Below are positions 33,296 through 47,179 of a stretch of DNA of 64,000 bases, in pieces; positions within the stretch are counted from its first letter, which is position 1, and every line of letters begins with the position of its first letter. The notes below the pieces were generated by a model, which was not told the DNA's origin, did not search any database, and saw only the letters and a program-made list of their open reading frames with translations. The stretch is from Datisca glomerata (taxonomy: Eukaryota > Streptophyta > Magnoliopsida > Cucurbitales > Datiscaceae). The stretch lies in assembly GCA_003255025.1 (NCBI GenBank), contig QANY01009110.1, positions 1,550,001-1,614,000 of the forward strand, read 5' to 3'. The translations under genes and the position numbers were made by a program.

Positions 33296-36248
33296 TCTAC
33301 TGATATGCAGGTGCAGCTTGTTCATAAGTTTTGATGATTTATGTATAACTTTGCAGGCTCAGAACGAGCGAGCAGATAATTCTGCTCTTAGGGCAGAAAA
33401 CGAAAGGATTCGATGTGAGAATCTCGCGATTAGGGAAGCATTGAAGAATGTAATCTGTCCAGCTTGTGGAGGTCCTCCATTTGGAGAAGCAGAGCGGCAA
33501 CATAGTCAGCAGAAACTCCAAGTGGAGAATTCGCGATTAAAAGACGAGGCTCGTATTTATTTTCCCAAAACTTCATTATCTATGCATATAATGTTCGTAC
33601 ATTAATTGTCGTTTTTCGGGTTTTGGATGGATTCGCTACAGTGATGTTTAAGTTGGGAAATGTTATATATGCAGCATGAGAAGGTAGCCAATCTTCTAGC
33701 CAAGTACATTGGCAAACCGATATCACAACTCGGCTCATTAATGCCTCCTTTCCCCCGATCTTCGTTGGAGAAATCCCCGAAAAGCTCTCTAAACCATGGA
33801 AATGGCAGCCCGAGCCCCACCGTCGACTTAGACCCTACTTCTGATAATGTTATAGTGTCAAACAATACTGAGATAAAGAGGTTTACTGATTTGGAAAAGG
33901 CGCTTATGTTAGAAACGGCTGCTACTGCTATGGATGAACTGATCAGGCTTTTGAGAATCAATGAGCCTTTGTGGGTTAAGTCCCCTTATGATGAACGATA
34001 TGTTCTTCACCGCGAGAGCTATGACAAGTTGTTTCCGAGGGCTAATCATTTTAAGAGCTCGACTGCTCGTAATGAATCATCAAAAGCCTTTGGAATGGTT
34101 ACTATGAATGGAATGCAGTTGATTGATGTTTTTTTAGATACAGTGAGTCCTTCCCGTAATTTAAACGCATAATTAACTTTTCTCCTCATTTACAGAAAGG
34201 TATCAATTAATATCAAGTTAATGATTCTTTAATTTGCAGTATAAATGGATGGATATATTCTCTACAATGGTCATAAAAGCAAGCACAATCCAAGTTCTTG
34301 AACCCGGAATGATAGTTAATCGGAGCGGTTATTTACATCTGGTAACTTATGCATCCATATATTCGGAGTTTATTTCTTTACTTTTTTGCCTCGCGCAATT
34401 TTTATCAAAGTGTGTTTAATTATGTGCAGATGTATGAACAAATGCACGTTCTTTCGCCTTTAGTGTCAGCTCGGGAGTACTGTTTCCTTCGTTACTGTCA
34501 GCAAATCGAGATTGGGACCTGGGTAATAGCGGACGTGTCCTATGATATCTCCAAGGAAAGCTTTCCCTCTTCCCGCTCTTGGAGGCTTCCTTCTGGGTGT
34601 ATGATTCAAGAGATGCCCAATGGCAGCTCCAAGGTATACATATGTATCAACTCCCATGCTATTTCGAGATCGATCAATTTCTCATGTGGTAAACTAGTCC
34701 ACGATAGAATTTTGAGCATGCCGGGAAAAGGAAGAGAAGAGAATGAAAGAATTAGAGAGAGTTACTTGATGTCTTTACGCTTGTGATTAATAGATGAGTC
34801 CTCTTAGTACACTATAAGTCAAAGCCTTCAATTTGTTGAGCGTATTTTAGTACTTAAGTTTACGATGTCTTTAATTTCCGAGAGCATTGATAGTTAAAAT
34901 AATGCATTTTCCAGGCTTAAAACTATGTAGGCTCGAGTCGTTTAATCGAAATAACTCCATTTACTATCTGCTGCCTTAAATGTCACAGAAGTTCAAGATT
35001 AAACATCTTGATAAGCTCTTAACTGTTTGAAGTCTCACATTGACAGGTTACTTGGGTCGAACACGTACAAGTAGATGACAAAACCCAAACTCATCGGCTC
35101 TACAGAGATCTCGTTTGTAGCACTACTGCATATGGAGCTGAACGGTGGATTTTCACGCTTCAAAGGATGTGTGAGAGATTTGTTTACTTAATGGGGGATA
35201 ATGCATCTTTTGATGAACTTGGACGAGGTACTTATTTTTTTCGGTAAGTTTTAAGAGATGTCTCCCTTTGTTTATGAAAGTGTGTTTTTCGAGTGGTAGT
35301 GATTAGTTCGGCTGATGGTCGGAGGAGCATAATGAAGCTTTCACACAGAATGGTGAAGAATTTTTGCGGGATACTGAGCATGGCAGGTAAATTAGACTTC
35401 CCTCAATTATCCGAAGTGCACAATAGTGGTGTTCGAGTCTCTGTCCGTGATAGTATGGAACCGGGCCAACCAAGTGGCATGATTGTTAGTGCTGCGACTT
35501 CTTTTTGGCTTCCCTTGCAATCTGAAATCGTCTTCAATTTCTTCCGAGACGACAAGACGAGAGTTCAGGTTTGTAAAAATTGCACAACTTTGGTTTCGGT
35601 GTTATTTTCTTCAATGGAGAAAATAGTAGTAACATATATAATAACAATGTGTCATTTGATGGTTGTTTTTTACCAGTGGGACGTCCTCTCCAATGGAAAC
35701 CTGGTACACGAACTTGCACACGTCTCAAACGGAACTTATCCAGGGAATTGCATATCCATAATTCAGGTAATAAGTTCGATTTTGTATGCTTCTTCTTTTG
35801 GTTTTTCTGTGAAAAAGTGTTACTGAAAACAATTCTGAATAGTCGATTTCAATGGTTTATGGCGTAGCCATTTGTCCCCACGGAGAACAACATGCTGATT
35901 CTACAAGAAAGCTGCATAGACCCATTGGGAGGCTTAGTAATCTATGCTCCGATCGACATGCCATCGATGGATATAGCAATAAGCGGTCAGGACACTTCGG
36001 AGATACCAATACTTCCATCGGGGTTCATAATCTCAAGAGACGGCCGTCACCGATCGGGGCTTCGGCCTTCTACTAGTGCAAGTGCTGGGAGAACAAATGG
36101 TTCACTGCTAACTGTGGCTTTTCAGATATTGGTTTCTAGTCCAACTTCGAAACAGCTGAATGTGGAATCCGTGGCAACGGTTAATACGCTTATTAGCTCC
36201 ACCGTCCAACGGATTAAGGCTGCTTTGGATTGCTCCTTCTTTGATTGA
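32359..36248 (+). CDS. Class IV HD-ZIP (homeodomain-START) transcription factor, HDG/ROC type
   Basis: Ten exons: 32359-32477, 33097-33214, 33357-33548, 33675-34142, 34240-34341, 34430-34633, 35047-35227, 35300-35568, 35677-35766, 35868-36248. They total 2124 nt and give 707 residues. Homeodomain at about residues 22-79 ([40 protein letters not shown]). Zipper-loop-zipper coiled coil at about 80-165 with the family's CxxC loop (CPACGGPP). START domain at about 215-440 ([47 protein letters not shown]). Conserved C-terminal region with [20 protein letters not shown] and [11 protein letters not shown]. Family proteins bind L1-box-like DNA and control epidermal cell fate, including trichomes. HDG11/HDG12 are probable relatives, but the exact orthologue is not settled. 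Intron 3 appears to use a GC donor, and exon 8 has two possible acceptors six bases apart. Confidence 0.92.
33216..33290. repeat. (CT)n(TA)n microsatellite in HD-ZIP intron 2
   Basis: A CT run of about 44 bases is followed by a TA run of 30 bases, immediately after the intron donor (AAAG|GTACTC). It should be polymorphic. Confidence 0.95.
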
Positions 36249-36897
36249 TCTGATGTATATGGTGGTGTAAGTGCTTCTTATAGTTTGGAGATCAAATGGT
36301 GTTGTGCCATTCAAATTTTTGAAGTAAAACCTTTCTTTTTTGTGCCAGAATGGCACTGTTTTGAATTAAGATTTACAGAAATATATTATACCGTTTCTTT
36401 GCATTATCATCTTCTCTGTTTTCTTCTTCTTGCCTTTTTTAATACCCAATCTGACACAATGGACATTTACCATTAGCAAAATTTGGAAAAATGATTTCTC
36501 CCTCCCTCCCTCCACCCCTGGTTGTTTTCTTCTTTTGGAAGGTGGCGAAGGATATGCATATAAGGTAGGTGGGCATATTAGGATATCTATGAGGCATTGA
36601 CATTTTTGTAGTGTATATACCTTATAAAGGCTGTCAGTTGTTTTCATTGAATCAGGAATTGCACTGCATCCAGATTGTTTTCTTCCTAGTACATGCGTTT
36701 ATGTGATATCTAATTAGAAGCGTCCTGTTACATAGAATCCATGTACTGTACAAGTTGGATTATCTCTTGTGGGATCTAAAAGATAAATTTAACCTCATGT
36801 ACTGTACATGCTCTGTACCTTACACTCCATTTGGAATCCTACAATTTGATGAGATTTCAAATCATTTTAGAACTAAAATCATTTCACTTGTTTGGAA

Positions 36898-38751
36898 TAC
36901 TTGAATTATGTCCATAAAGTAGGGTGTAATAACTAGTTATGATTATTTAATTATTTCTCTGACTTTTGTAATACTGGATTTGATGAATGAATGAAAGTTT
37001 TTTCTATTAATTAAAATGTGTTTTTAATATACTCAAGTCCTGGAACTAATTATCAGCGTAAGAAGAGTAAAGGCAGAGGTCTTCCAGACAAACTTTTCTG
37101 AAATAGTTCAGAATGTTATCCGTATTCTTAGGATCGACTGGATAATCGAATCCGATTAAGATTGTTAGGTTGAATCAAAGGATGTCGATATTAGAGTATC
37201 AGAGTGGAGACTCTAATGAGTGACCTAGACATGTTGTGGAATATGTTGAATAGACCAGTAACTAATTTGTTTAGAGCAAAATCGTTTATATAGCTCAAAA
37301 TCTAATTGTTACACCTATAAGGGTATTTTTATAATTACCTTAATCCTAAGGTGAATACGAAACTTGACTTAGTTACAATCTTTGATATGCCAAAGAGTGA
37401 GTTTGAATTGCTAGATAATATCTCGACTGTTGAGATTGTGATTCAACTATGTTGGTGTTTGGTGATTCACAAATATAGAAATTTGTGGCGAGATTACAAA
37501 TGTAAAAATATCACATTATGCATTATCGATAAGTGTGTAAATAAATTAAATTGGCCAAGTATTCGATGAAATAAGATATGGTGAACAGTACAAGACAATT
37601 CACTGTTATGTTTTTTTTATTCACAGTCAATAAATGAGTTAATGAAATAATAACTAGAAGAGTAAAATGATAATTTTACATCTCGCTTTCGTTATTGATA
37701 TTCACGAAGGTTGATATGTTAAAATATTCTGTGCACCGTAAAATTAAATAGTTTATTTGCACCAATAGAAAATGTAGCGCGCATGAATCGATGGTTAATT
37801 TGGTATCAGACTTATAATGGAGTCGTATGATGTCAGGATTAAATAGGTCAGGAATTTATGAAGTTAAATTCGTCGAGTATTTGAATCCTATAAATTTATT
37901 CATGTGGGTTCATTCAGTTTCAAGAGTAGCTCATAAGAACATGAATGAAAAATAACATCAGTTGGACCAAAAATGTGTTTTGGAGCAAAATATATTTCTC
38001 GAACTCATATGTGATGGGTGTTGTCACTTAATTAGTGAAGAGCAAGTAATTAATATTTAAATTAATTAATTGGTTATTTTCTAATAATTGGATAATCAGT
38101 AAATAAAAAATTAATTAATTAATTGATGGAGATCAATTTAATTTATCAATTTGAATTGATGAATTTGGACACAACATTGACTCTATGGAGATATGTAATT
38201 TTCGGCAATAGCAAATATTAGGAGGTGAATTTTCGGTAATTTAACATGTAAAAGTTTATGTGCAAATTCGCTTATTATATAGGGGACGACAATAAGGTTG
38301 CATCCCTAACCCTAACACAGTGTGTGATTACATAGAGCAGAGAAAACACGGTTTCTCTCTCTCCCCCTAGTTGTCGCCGAAAAACACAGAGGAGAATGAA
38401 AAAACTGATTTTATTCTCTAGTTGTTTTGAGAGTCACACTCAATTCTTGATCAACATCCGATTAATATATAATTCTGAATCCTACGAGTAGTTGTTGATG
38501 TGAAGGCTGAATCGAGTTTTACGAAGAACGAATAACACAAATACAATCAATAGAATTCCACCAAATCAGAAATTCTTCTATACAACATAAGCCAGAAATT
38601 CTCAGAATACGTTTAGCTAAGTATGCATAATCGTAAGTATGATTTTAATATTTAATATGATTAAAAGGTTGCTATGAATTTTTTTATTTTCGCCCACGAA
38701 CCGTTTGTGGTTCATTGATTTTTCCTCAAAATTTTAAAACTCGATCAAACA
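36898..38751 (+). repeat. 5' LTR of the plus-strand copia element
   Basis: About 1.85 kb, ending GATCAAACA before the primer-binding site. It carries the same LTR words as the minus-strand element (AATTATGTCCATAAAGTAGG, CTTGACTTAGTTACAATC). Confidence 0.85.
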
Positions 38752-40359
38752 ATTGGTATTAGGGCCTTGGGTTCTTGATTGTGTATATTTAGTTTTTAAA
38801 TGTATGCATCGTTGGATGTTGTTATATTAGCATATTATTTTGTATGGTAGATTTAAAACAGTTTTGAATGTATTTTATCAATGAATCCCGATCTATTGGC
38901 TCTAGGCGTTTTGTTTATTAATTTTTTAATTTATGTACGCCAAAATTGAGACATAAGATTTTATGTAATTTATTTTCTTGCAAAAGTTGTATTTTTTAAA
39001 ATCTCATAATCTGTCGCCGCATCGGGAAGTTGCCATCGTCGCCGCCGTTATCATTGTCGTTGCCGTCGTCATTGCTTCATCGCTTGCTGTTGTGATCCTG
39101 CGTAGCGACTAGAGTTTGTGAAACGCTAGACGATAATAATTAGGGCATAGGAAGCCCTGTGATGTTTCATGAAAATCTTTATCTTATCTTTTATCATTTA
39201 AATTTTAAATTTTAAATAGATAAATGATAATTATCAATTTTATCTTTTTATTTTTTGAATTTTGAATTTTAAAAATAATATTAATAAGATTATTTAATTA
39301 GGAGAATAGTTTTCCTCAATTAAAGAGTTTTGATCAAAGTTTGAAATTGTGACTGCACTATTGTAAAAGAGTTACAAAATTGGTGGGACTTCCTGAAGGA
39401 CATGAGACAATTGCAGATGCCATGGAGACTAATATTTAAATTATTGTAATTATTTAGTATTCTTTTTATGTTTATAATTAGAAATGAGCCAATATGGATG
39501 TTAATTTTGAATTGATGATTTATTATTAATCTCGCATCATCATATAACATACCATATAGAAATAGGGATATGCCAATATCAAAATGTCATGTGGCATGTA
39601 CCAGCATAATTATAGTTTAGATTTATAACATGTTATAATTTAAATACAATGCGAATTTTATAGAAGTTATAAATTTTAAATTGAGATTTAAATTTTATAA
39701 AAGTTTATAATATCGAAACTTGGTTTTTTTCCAAATTAATAAAGAGTTATAATTTTTGAAAAAAATAACGAAAAATCCATTTTTTCCAAAAACTAAGTGG
39801 GATGATGGTTTACGTTGAAACGTTCCCAAGGTTCCCACCGCATACTTGATTGTGGCACGAGGAATGGTTTAGAGCCGCCCTAGTGGTCCTTTATTCAGTG
39901 GAGAAACTTGGAAATCGTGTCATTTTGAATCATTGAGTTGTTTAAGAAGCTAAAGCTTGTAAAGGAAGTGGTGAGGCAGGACTGTTCGTAGGCGAACTGT
40001 TAGTTCATGACAACCTTTAAAGTCGATGCGTTGGTTAAACATTTAGACCGAAGCACATTGAAATCCCTCATATGGGCTAGTCAATGGGGCTAAAGTGACA
40101 AAAATTATTGGTGATTGGTTAAGCTAGATGTAGTGACATATTGACAAGCGTTAACCAAACGAGAGGAGTCTCGATGTGATATGAGGTAGCTTGGACGTTG
40201 TCCTTAGATGAAATAAACTATCGTTGTTGATCGCAACATCATGGAAGAAATATATTTTATCGTATTTTTAAATATTTAAGTATTTGCATCATGCATCATA
40301 CTTTTCTAAATGATTGAGTATTTATTTACACTACTTTATTTATTATTTTCAGTAATCAT

Positions 40360-43300
40360 GTCACTATCCTCACTCTCAACTATCTTAGATGCGAACAAAC
40401 ATATTGGTAAAGAATTACATGGATTGGAAACGTAATCTTGATATCGTGTTGACGGTAGAAAGGTACAAGTTCGTGCTCACCACCCCTTTGTCCCCTTGAG
40501 CCTATTGCTGAATCGACACAAGAGGAAAAATGATGCTTATGCTTCTTGGCTATGTTATGAAGAGATTGTCAGGTATTACATCTTGGCTTATATTAGCAAT
40601 GTGTTGCAACAACATCAAAACATGGAAAGTACCGCTAATATGATGTTGAACATCATCGAAATGTTCGAAGATCAGGGTCGTCAAGTCGAACATGCTGTTG
40701 TGCGAAACTTCATGAACTGCAGGATGAAAGCTGGAACTCCTGTCAGAGAACATTATAATGATTATCATTAGTTATCTGAATGAGATGGAGATCATGGGTG
40801 CTGAGGTAGATGGTTAGACACAAGTTGATATGATCCTTGAGACTTTACATGACACTTTTGAGAATTTCAAACTTAATTATTCGATTAATATGTTGAGGTA
40901 CTCACTTCCTGAGCTGATGAAGGAACTACAAGCTGCTGAGACCCTGTCTCTTAAGGGCAAGAGGAAGAATGGAGAGGCAAATTTTACTGAAAGCAAGCCT
41001 TCCACCTCTGACTCCAAAAAGAAACACAAGAAAGGTCTGAAGAAGGCTAAGAAGCAGAACTCAAAAGCTGTGAAAGATAAGGGTAGTGTAAAAGTGGACA
41101 AGTCAAAAGAAAAATGTCATAATTGTGGAGCCGCTAGCCATTGGAAATGCAACTACCCAGACTATCTCAAAGAGTTAAGATCTAAATGTATAATACTTGT
41201 TACTGAGGCCTGTTATGTGGCTAACTCTATTTTTTTATGGATTGTAGACTCTGCAGCGACTAACCATATATGTTGTTCCCCGTAGAGGTTCAGGAAAATC
41301 AGAAGGCTTGACGAGGGAGGGTACAGCTTCCGTCGGGGAAATGGAGCACTAGTATCGGTCGTATCTGTTGGAACTATTAAATTATCATTAGATAACAGCT
41401 TTATGATTTTACGTGATATTTATTATATCCTAGTTTTTCTGAAGAACCTTATTTCAGTAGTTAGTTTAATTGAGCAATGATTCAGCTTTATAATAAATAC
41501 TACTGCTCGTTTGATAAATAATTTGTTTTATGTAAAATCAATAGTTCCAATGATATGTGACATTGAAGTAAATACTGATTTACAAAGGGATAGTAAAATG
41601 TTGAAGTCTGACTCAACTAATCTAACTTATTTGCAGCCCTATCAGCCTGGACATGATTAAAAGACTTGCAAGAGATGGTCCATTATAAATTTTAAGTGTG
41701 AGATCACTACCCACATGTGAATCCTGTATAGAATACAAAATGACCAAGGGACCATTTTTAGTGAAGGGTGAAAGAGCCGCTTAATGTCTTGAACTCGTAC
41801 ACAGTGATGTATGCGGGCTATTGAATATCCAAGCAATATGATGGTATGAATATTTTTAACCTTCTTTGACGACTACTCACGTTTTGGACATATTTATCTA
41901 ATGTACAAAAAATCCGAAACCTTTGAAAAGTTTAAAGAGTACAAGCCTATGGTCGAAAAGTAATTAGAGAAACAAATCAAAATTCTACGATCTGATCATG
42001 GTGGATAGTGCTTGTTAGGAGAGTTCAAATACTTTCTTAAGGAAGAAGGTATTCTTTCTCATCTTATAACACCTGACACTCCAGTACATGATGGTGTGTC
42101 AGAGAGAAAGAACTGAAACAACAACATACATTTTGAACCAAGTTCCATCAAAGACGATGTCTGGTACGCCATATGAAAGATGAGATGGATGAAAGTCATC
42201 CGTAAACCACCTTAGAATATGGGGATGCCCAACACATGTTCTGAAATTGAAGACAGGCAAGTTGGTCAGTCGATCAGTAGGATATCCCAAGGGAACGAAG
42301 GGATGCATGTTTTATAGTCCAACCGACAAGAAAACATTCATGAGCACGAGTGCGCGCTTTCTTGAAGAGGACTACATAAGAATTGTGAAGCCGAGAAACA
42401 CTCTTGTGCTAGAGGAATCATTGAGTGAGAGGACACCGACTCCCCAACAAAAAACTGTTTATGATTCAATAATTAAAGAAACACAGTAGGAGCTAGAGCC
42501 AGTGGAGCCTCGACGTAGCGGGAGAGTTGTGAGATAATCTGACAGGTACATGTCTTATGGAGATGCCTTAACATTAGTCTCAAATAAAGATCATGATGAA
42601 CCTATCTCCTACTCATAGGTCATGGCTGGTCCTGAAGCAAATTTATGACAATAAGCCATGGACATTGAAATATAATCGATGTATTCGAACGAAGTCTGGA
42701 AACTTGTAGATCCTCATTAAGGGGTAAAACCTGTAGGGTGTAAATGAAATTATAAGAAAAAGAGAGGCCCAGATGATAATGTGAAGACATTCAAAGCCAG
42801 GCTAGCAGCCAATGACTATATCCATAAGAAATGTATTGACTATGAGGATACATTCTCACCGGTGGCCATGCTTAAATCCATTTGAATCCTCCTGTCCATT
42901 GTTGCTGCCCTCGATTATGAAATCTGGCAACTGGATGTCAAGACTGATTTCCTGAATGGCAATCTTGAACATCTCATTTTCATTGTTCAACCAGACGGGT
43001 TCAGGGAAAAAGGTAAAGAGGTCAAGGTTTGCGAATTGCTGAAGTCCATTTATGGACTTAAGAAAGCGTCCCGATCGTGGAATATCATATTTGACGAAAC
43101 TATCAAGAACTTTAATTTTGAGCAGTTAGTGGATGAACCCTGTGTGTATTAGTTGATACACGAAGGGGATGTGATTTTTCTGATTTTGTACGTGGATGAT
43201 ATTCTACTCATTGAAAATGATGTAAGAAAATTATCTGATGTCAAGATTTGGCTTTCAAAACAATTTGATATGAAAGATCATGTAGAAGTTACCTTTCTCC

Positions 43301-44169
43301 TAGGTATTCGGGTATTTTGGGATCAGAAGAACAAATAATTGACACTGTCTCAAGCATTTTATATTGATAAGGTGATGAATCACTTCAGTATGTAAGACTC
43401 CAAGAAGGGCTATCTTCCTTTCAAGCATGAAGTCGGCCTCTCCAAAGAGCAGTCACCCAAGACTCCTCAAGAAGAGGAAGACATGAGAAAGATTCCCTAC
43501 GTCTCACCCGTAGGAAGTCTCATGTATGTGATGTTTTGCACTAGTCCATACATTTGCTACGTGGTGGGCGTGGTGAGTCGTTTCCAATCTAGTCCTAGAC
43601 TCAAACAGTGGAATGTCATCAAGAATATCCTTAAGCATCTTAAGAGAACAAGAAATTACATGCTTGTTTATTCAGGTACTGTCCCGAATATGATGGAGTA
43701 TACTTATTTTGATTTCCATGTAGATAAGGATTCTAGGAGGTCCTCTTCAGGATCGGTGTTCATCTTGAATGATAAAGCAGTTGTATGAAGAAGTATCAAA
43801 CAATCTCGCATTGTTGATTCTACCATGGAAGCTGAGTATGTGGCAGCTTGTGAAGCTGCAAAAGAGGTTATATGGCTTATAAAGTTCTTAAAGACTCTAG
43901 AAGTTGTTCCAGAAGCTGACAAGCCCATGATACGCTATAGCAATGAGGCTGTAACGAATTTGAAGGAACCAAGAAGCCACAAAAGATCCAAACACATAGA
44001 GTGTAAGTATCACCTGATTAGAGAGATTGTTCAACGTGGAGATGTTGTAGTAACACATATATTGACAGTCAATAATATGACAGATCCAGTCACGAAGACC
44101 GTAAGCAGTAAAGTCTTTTATGGTCATGTGGAGGGCATGGAGACACGAGATTGTACACGCATACTTTAG
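40360..44169 (+). pseudogene. Copia gag-pol relic
   Basis: The Gag region begins near 40360 (MSLSSLSTILDANKH) and is open in pieces at 40496-40771 and 40830-41285. Its zinc knuckle reads CHNCGAASHWKCNY, so the last Cys of CX2CX4HX4C is Tyr. The aspartic protease site reads DSAATNH, with Ala in place of the usual Gly. The integrase region at 41640-42490 is broken by many stops. Reverse transcriptase remains at 42655-43340 (KSIYGLKKASRSWN, YVDDILLIENDV) and RNase H at 43483-44169 (PYVSPVGSLMYVM, MEAEYVAACEAAKE, HIECKYHLIREIV). Stops and frameshifts throughout make it inactive. It is related to the minus-strand element at 22-27.6 kb. Confidence 0.92.
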
Positions 44170-44183
44170 CCTAAGTGGGAGAT

Positions 44184-45966
44184 TGTTAGAATTATGTCCA
44201 TAAAATATGGTATAATAACTATTTTTGGTCATTTAGTTATTTATCTAACGTTTTGTACTATTGAATTTAATGAATGAATGAAAGTGTTTTCTATTAATTA
44301 AAGTATATTTATAATTTACTCAAATCCTGGAACATTCTCAACGTAAGAAGAGTAAAGATAGTGTGGTCTTCCATACAAGCTCTTCTGAAATAGTTCATAA
44401 TGTTATTCACAGTCTTAGGATCGACTGGATAATCGAGTCCGATTACAGCTGTTAGATTGAACCAAAAGATGTCAGTTCTAGGGCATGGTTGTGGAGACTC
44501 TAACGGTTGACCTAGACATGTTGGGGAACATGTTGAATAGATCAGTAACCAATTAGTTTATAGCAAAGCTAATTATTTGGCTCTAAATCTAATTGTTACA
44601 CCTATAAGGATATTTTCATAATTACGTTATTCTTGAGGTGAATACGAAACTTGATTTAGTTAGTTACAATCTTTGATATGTCAAATGAGTGAGTTCGAAT
44701 TGTCGGACAATACCTCGATTGTTGGGATTGCGATTCAACCATGTTGAAGTTGCGTGATTCACAGATATAGAAATTCATGATGAGATTGCAAATGCAACAA
44801 TACCACCTTATGATTTATCGATGAATGTGTGTATAAATTAACTTTGTCAAGTATTCGATGAAATGAATCATCGAATAAAATGTGATGAACTATATGAGAC
44901 AATTCATTGTTATGTCTTTCTTATTCACAATCACGAAGGGTAATATGTAAAATATTATGTGGACCGTGAAATAATAGTTTATTTGCACCGATAGAAAATG
45001 TAGCACGCATGAATCGAGAATTAATTCGGCATCAGACCTATAGTGAAGTCGTACGATGTTAGGATCAAATATGTCGGGAATTTATAGAGTTCAATTTGCC
45101 TAGTATTTGAATCCTACAGCTTTATTCATGTGGCTTCATTCGGTATCAGGAGTAACTCATAAGCACATGAATGAAAAATAACACTAATTGGACAAAAAAT
45201 ATGTTTGGGACCAATGCATATTTCTCGAACCATATGTGATGAGTGTTGTCACTTAATTAGTGAATAACAAATAATTAATATTTAAATTAATTAATTGATT
45301 ATTTTTAATTATTAAATAATTAGTAAATAAAAGAAACTAATTAAGTAACTGATGAAGATCAATTTAATATATCAATTTGGACACACCATTGACTATAGGA
45401 ATATATGTAATTTTCGGTAATAACAAATATTAAAAGGTGAATTTTCAGCAATTTAACTTATATGGGTATGTGTGCAAATTACGTAATTATTATATAAGAG
45501 ATGGCAATAGGGTTGCATCCCTAACCTTAGTACAATGTGTGATTACACAAAGCAGAAAAAACACAATATTTCTATCTCCTCCTAATTGCCGCTGAAATAC
45601 ACAATGGAGAAGGAAAAATCAAATTTGTATTCTCGAGGTATTTTGAGAGACCACACTCAATTAATGATCAATCTTATTTTTCTTCTACGAGTGGTTGTTG
45701 CTGTGAAGGTTGATTCGAGTTTTACGAAGAACGAAAATCACAAAGACAATCGATAGGATTCCACCAAGTCATAATTTCTCTGATACAATATAATGTATAA
45801 ATCGTTTCTACCTCTATTGAATATGTTTAACTAAATATGTATAATCATAAGTATAGTTTTAATATTTAATATGATAAAATGGTTGATGTGAATTTTTTTA
45901 TTTTTCACCCACGAACAGTTCATGGTTCATTGATTTTTTCTCAGAATTTTCAAACCTGATCCAACA
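44184..45966 (+). repeat. 3' LTR of the plus-strand copia element
   Basis: About 1.78 kb, starting TGTTAGAATTATG and ending GATCCAACA. It is diverged from the 5' LTR by many substitutions and small indels. Confidence 0.88.
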
Positions 45967-47179
45967 TAGAAATTATCAAATGTTACAGAATTTTAAATGG
46001 AAAATGATTTCAGATCCTTTTTGGAGCTTAAAAAATTTCCTCACAATAACGGATGGATTTGAAATCCTTACTTATTTAAAAAATTAAATTATTCTTTTAC
46101 ACTCACTCTAAAAAAAATGGATGGTTACAATTTAAGGACATAATGGTCAATTCATTAAATTTTCTACAGTTGCTCCTTACATCTAAGCGATACTTGAACT
46201 TCATTTCATCTATATATCATTCCAAACAACTCGTTAGGTTTAAAATCATTTCATTTCCTTTTCTGTAATGAATCTGAAATAATTTCCTCCGTGAAATTGG
46301 TTCGAAACGGAGCATTAGAATTTTTTCTAATTGAAATTATAAAATATATACTTATATTATTTTTCTATTTAATAATAACATCCAGTGCAGTTCTTTTTAA
46401 CATTGCATCGTTTTCGAAATACCTGTTTTTTGTCAATGGAAAAAATATTAACCAAAAGAAAAACACTGATACACAATAAAAGACCCCTAAATGGTACAAA
46501 AGTAAACTAGAAAAACCTAGAACTAACTATTTAAAGCCTAAAACTCAACGTTTATATGATTGACATATTTAAGAAAATGAAGTATTTCTCTAACCAACCT
46601 CATAATCTTCTATAAAAGAAGAGAGGTGTCTAAACTTTTATCGACAAAGACTCATCTATTCATTTTCAACCAAATAGAGTAAATATAAACTGTGAAATAA
46701 GTTTAATAACAAAACCATAAATATTACTTTTTACACGTAATTTGAATAAGTCAAAGGAGAAAGTCCCAGAGAAAAAGCATTGCAGTGAATATTACATCTC
46801 AAGACCAGCTCAATGATAATCTTCACTACAATAAATATGAGTTTCTCCCGCTTTTAAATACAAGGTTTTCTATTTTCTCCGATAAAATAAGTAAAATAAC
46901 GAGATTTTATATAAACCCTATAAAAAACACATTGTTAAATCGAAAAATAGGCGGTACTTCGAAAAGTAAGAAAGTGGGACTTTGAAAATGAAAGCGGGAC
47001 TTATATTTTTGGGTGAAAGAGCCATTCTAGCTTCTCTCCCAATTAGTTCTCTCTCTCTCTCTGTCATTCAAAAATAGAAAAAACAAGGGTTCTCGATCGA
47101 AGAAGTCGGCACAGCCATCGTAAGAGGAGAGAGCCCCGAGCTGTGGTTATAGTTTGGTTGTGAAAACCATCAAGGAAAG

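Larger units (their letters stand above)
36898..45966 (+). mobile_element. Full-length but decayed Ty1/copia element
   Basis: 5' LTR 36898-38751, tRNA-Met-like primer-binding site TTGGTATTAGGGCC at 38753, long leader to about 40350, gag-pol relic 40360-44169, polypurine tract CTAAGTGGGAGA just before the 3' LTR at 44184-45966. The outer 5-mers TGGAA (36893-36897) and TAGAA (45967-45971) differ at one base and fit an aged target duplication. The 5' LTR start has decayed from TG to TA. The two LTRs are clearly diverged. Confidence 0.9.
36823..46314. mobile_element. PIF/Harbinger-like MITE split by a copia insertion
   Basis: The left arm 36823-36897 starts CACTCCATTTGGAATCC. The right arm 45972-46314 ends GGTTCGAAACGGAGCA, which is the inverted match. 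TTA flanks both outer ends (36820-36822 and 46315-46317), the canonical PIF/Harbinger target duplication. Without the copia element the MITE would be about 420 bp. Confidence 0.75.

Noticed and set aside
35534..35728. Open frames overlapping HD-ZIP exons and introns on both strands
   Set aside because: They are shadows of the HD-ZIP gene in other frames; the spliced model explains the conserved residues.
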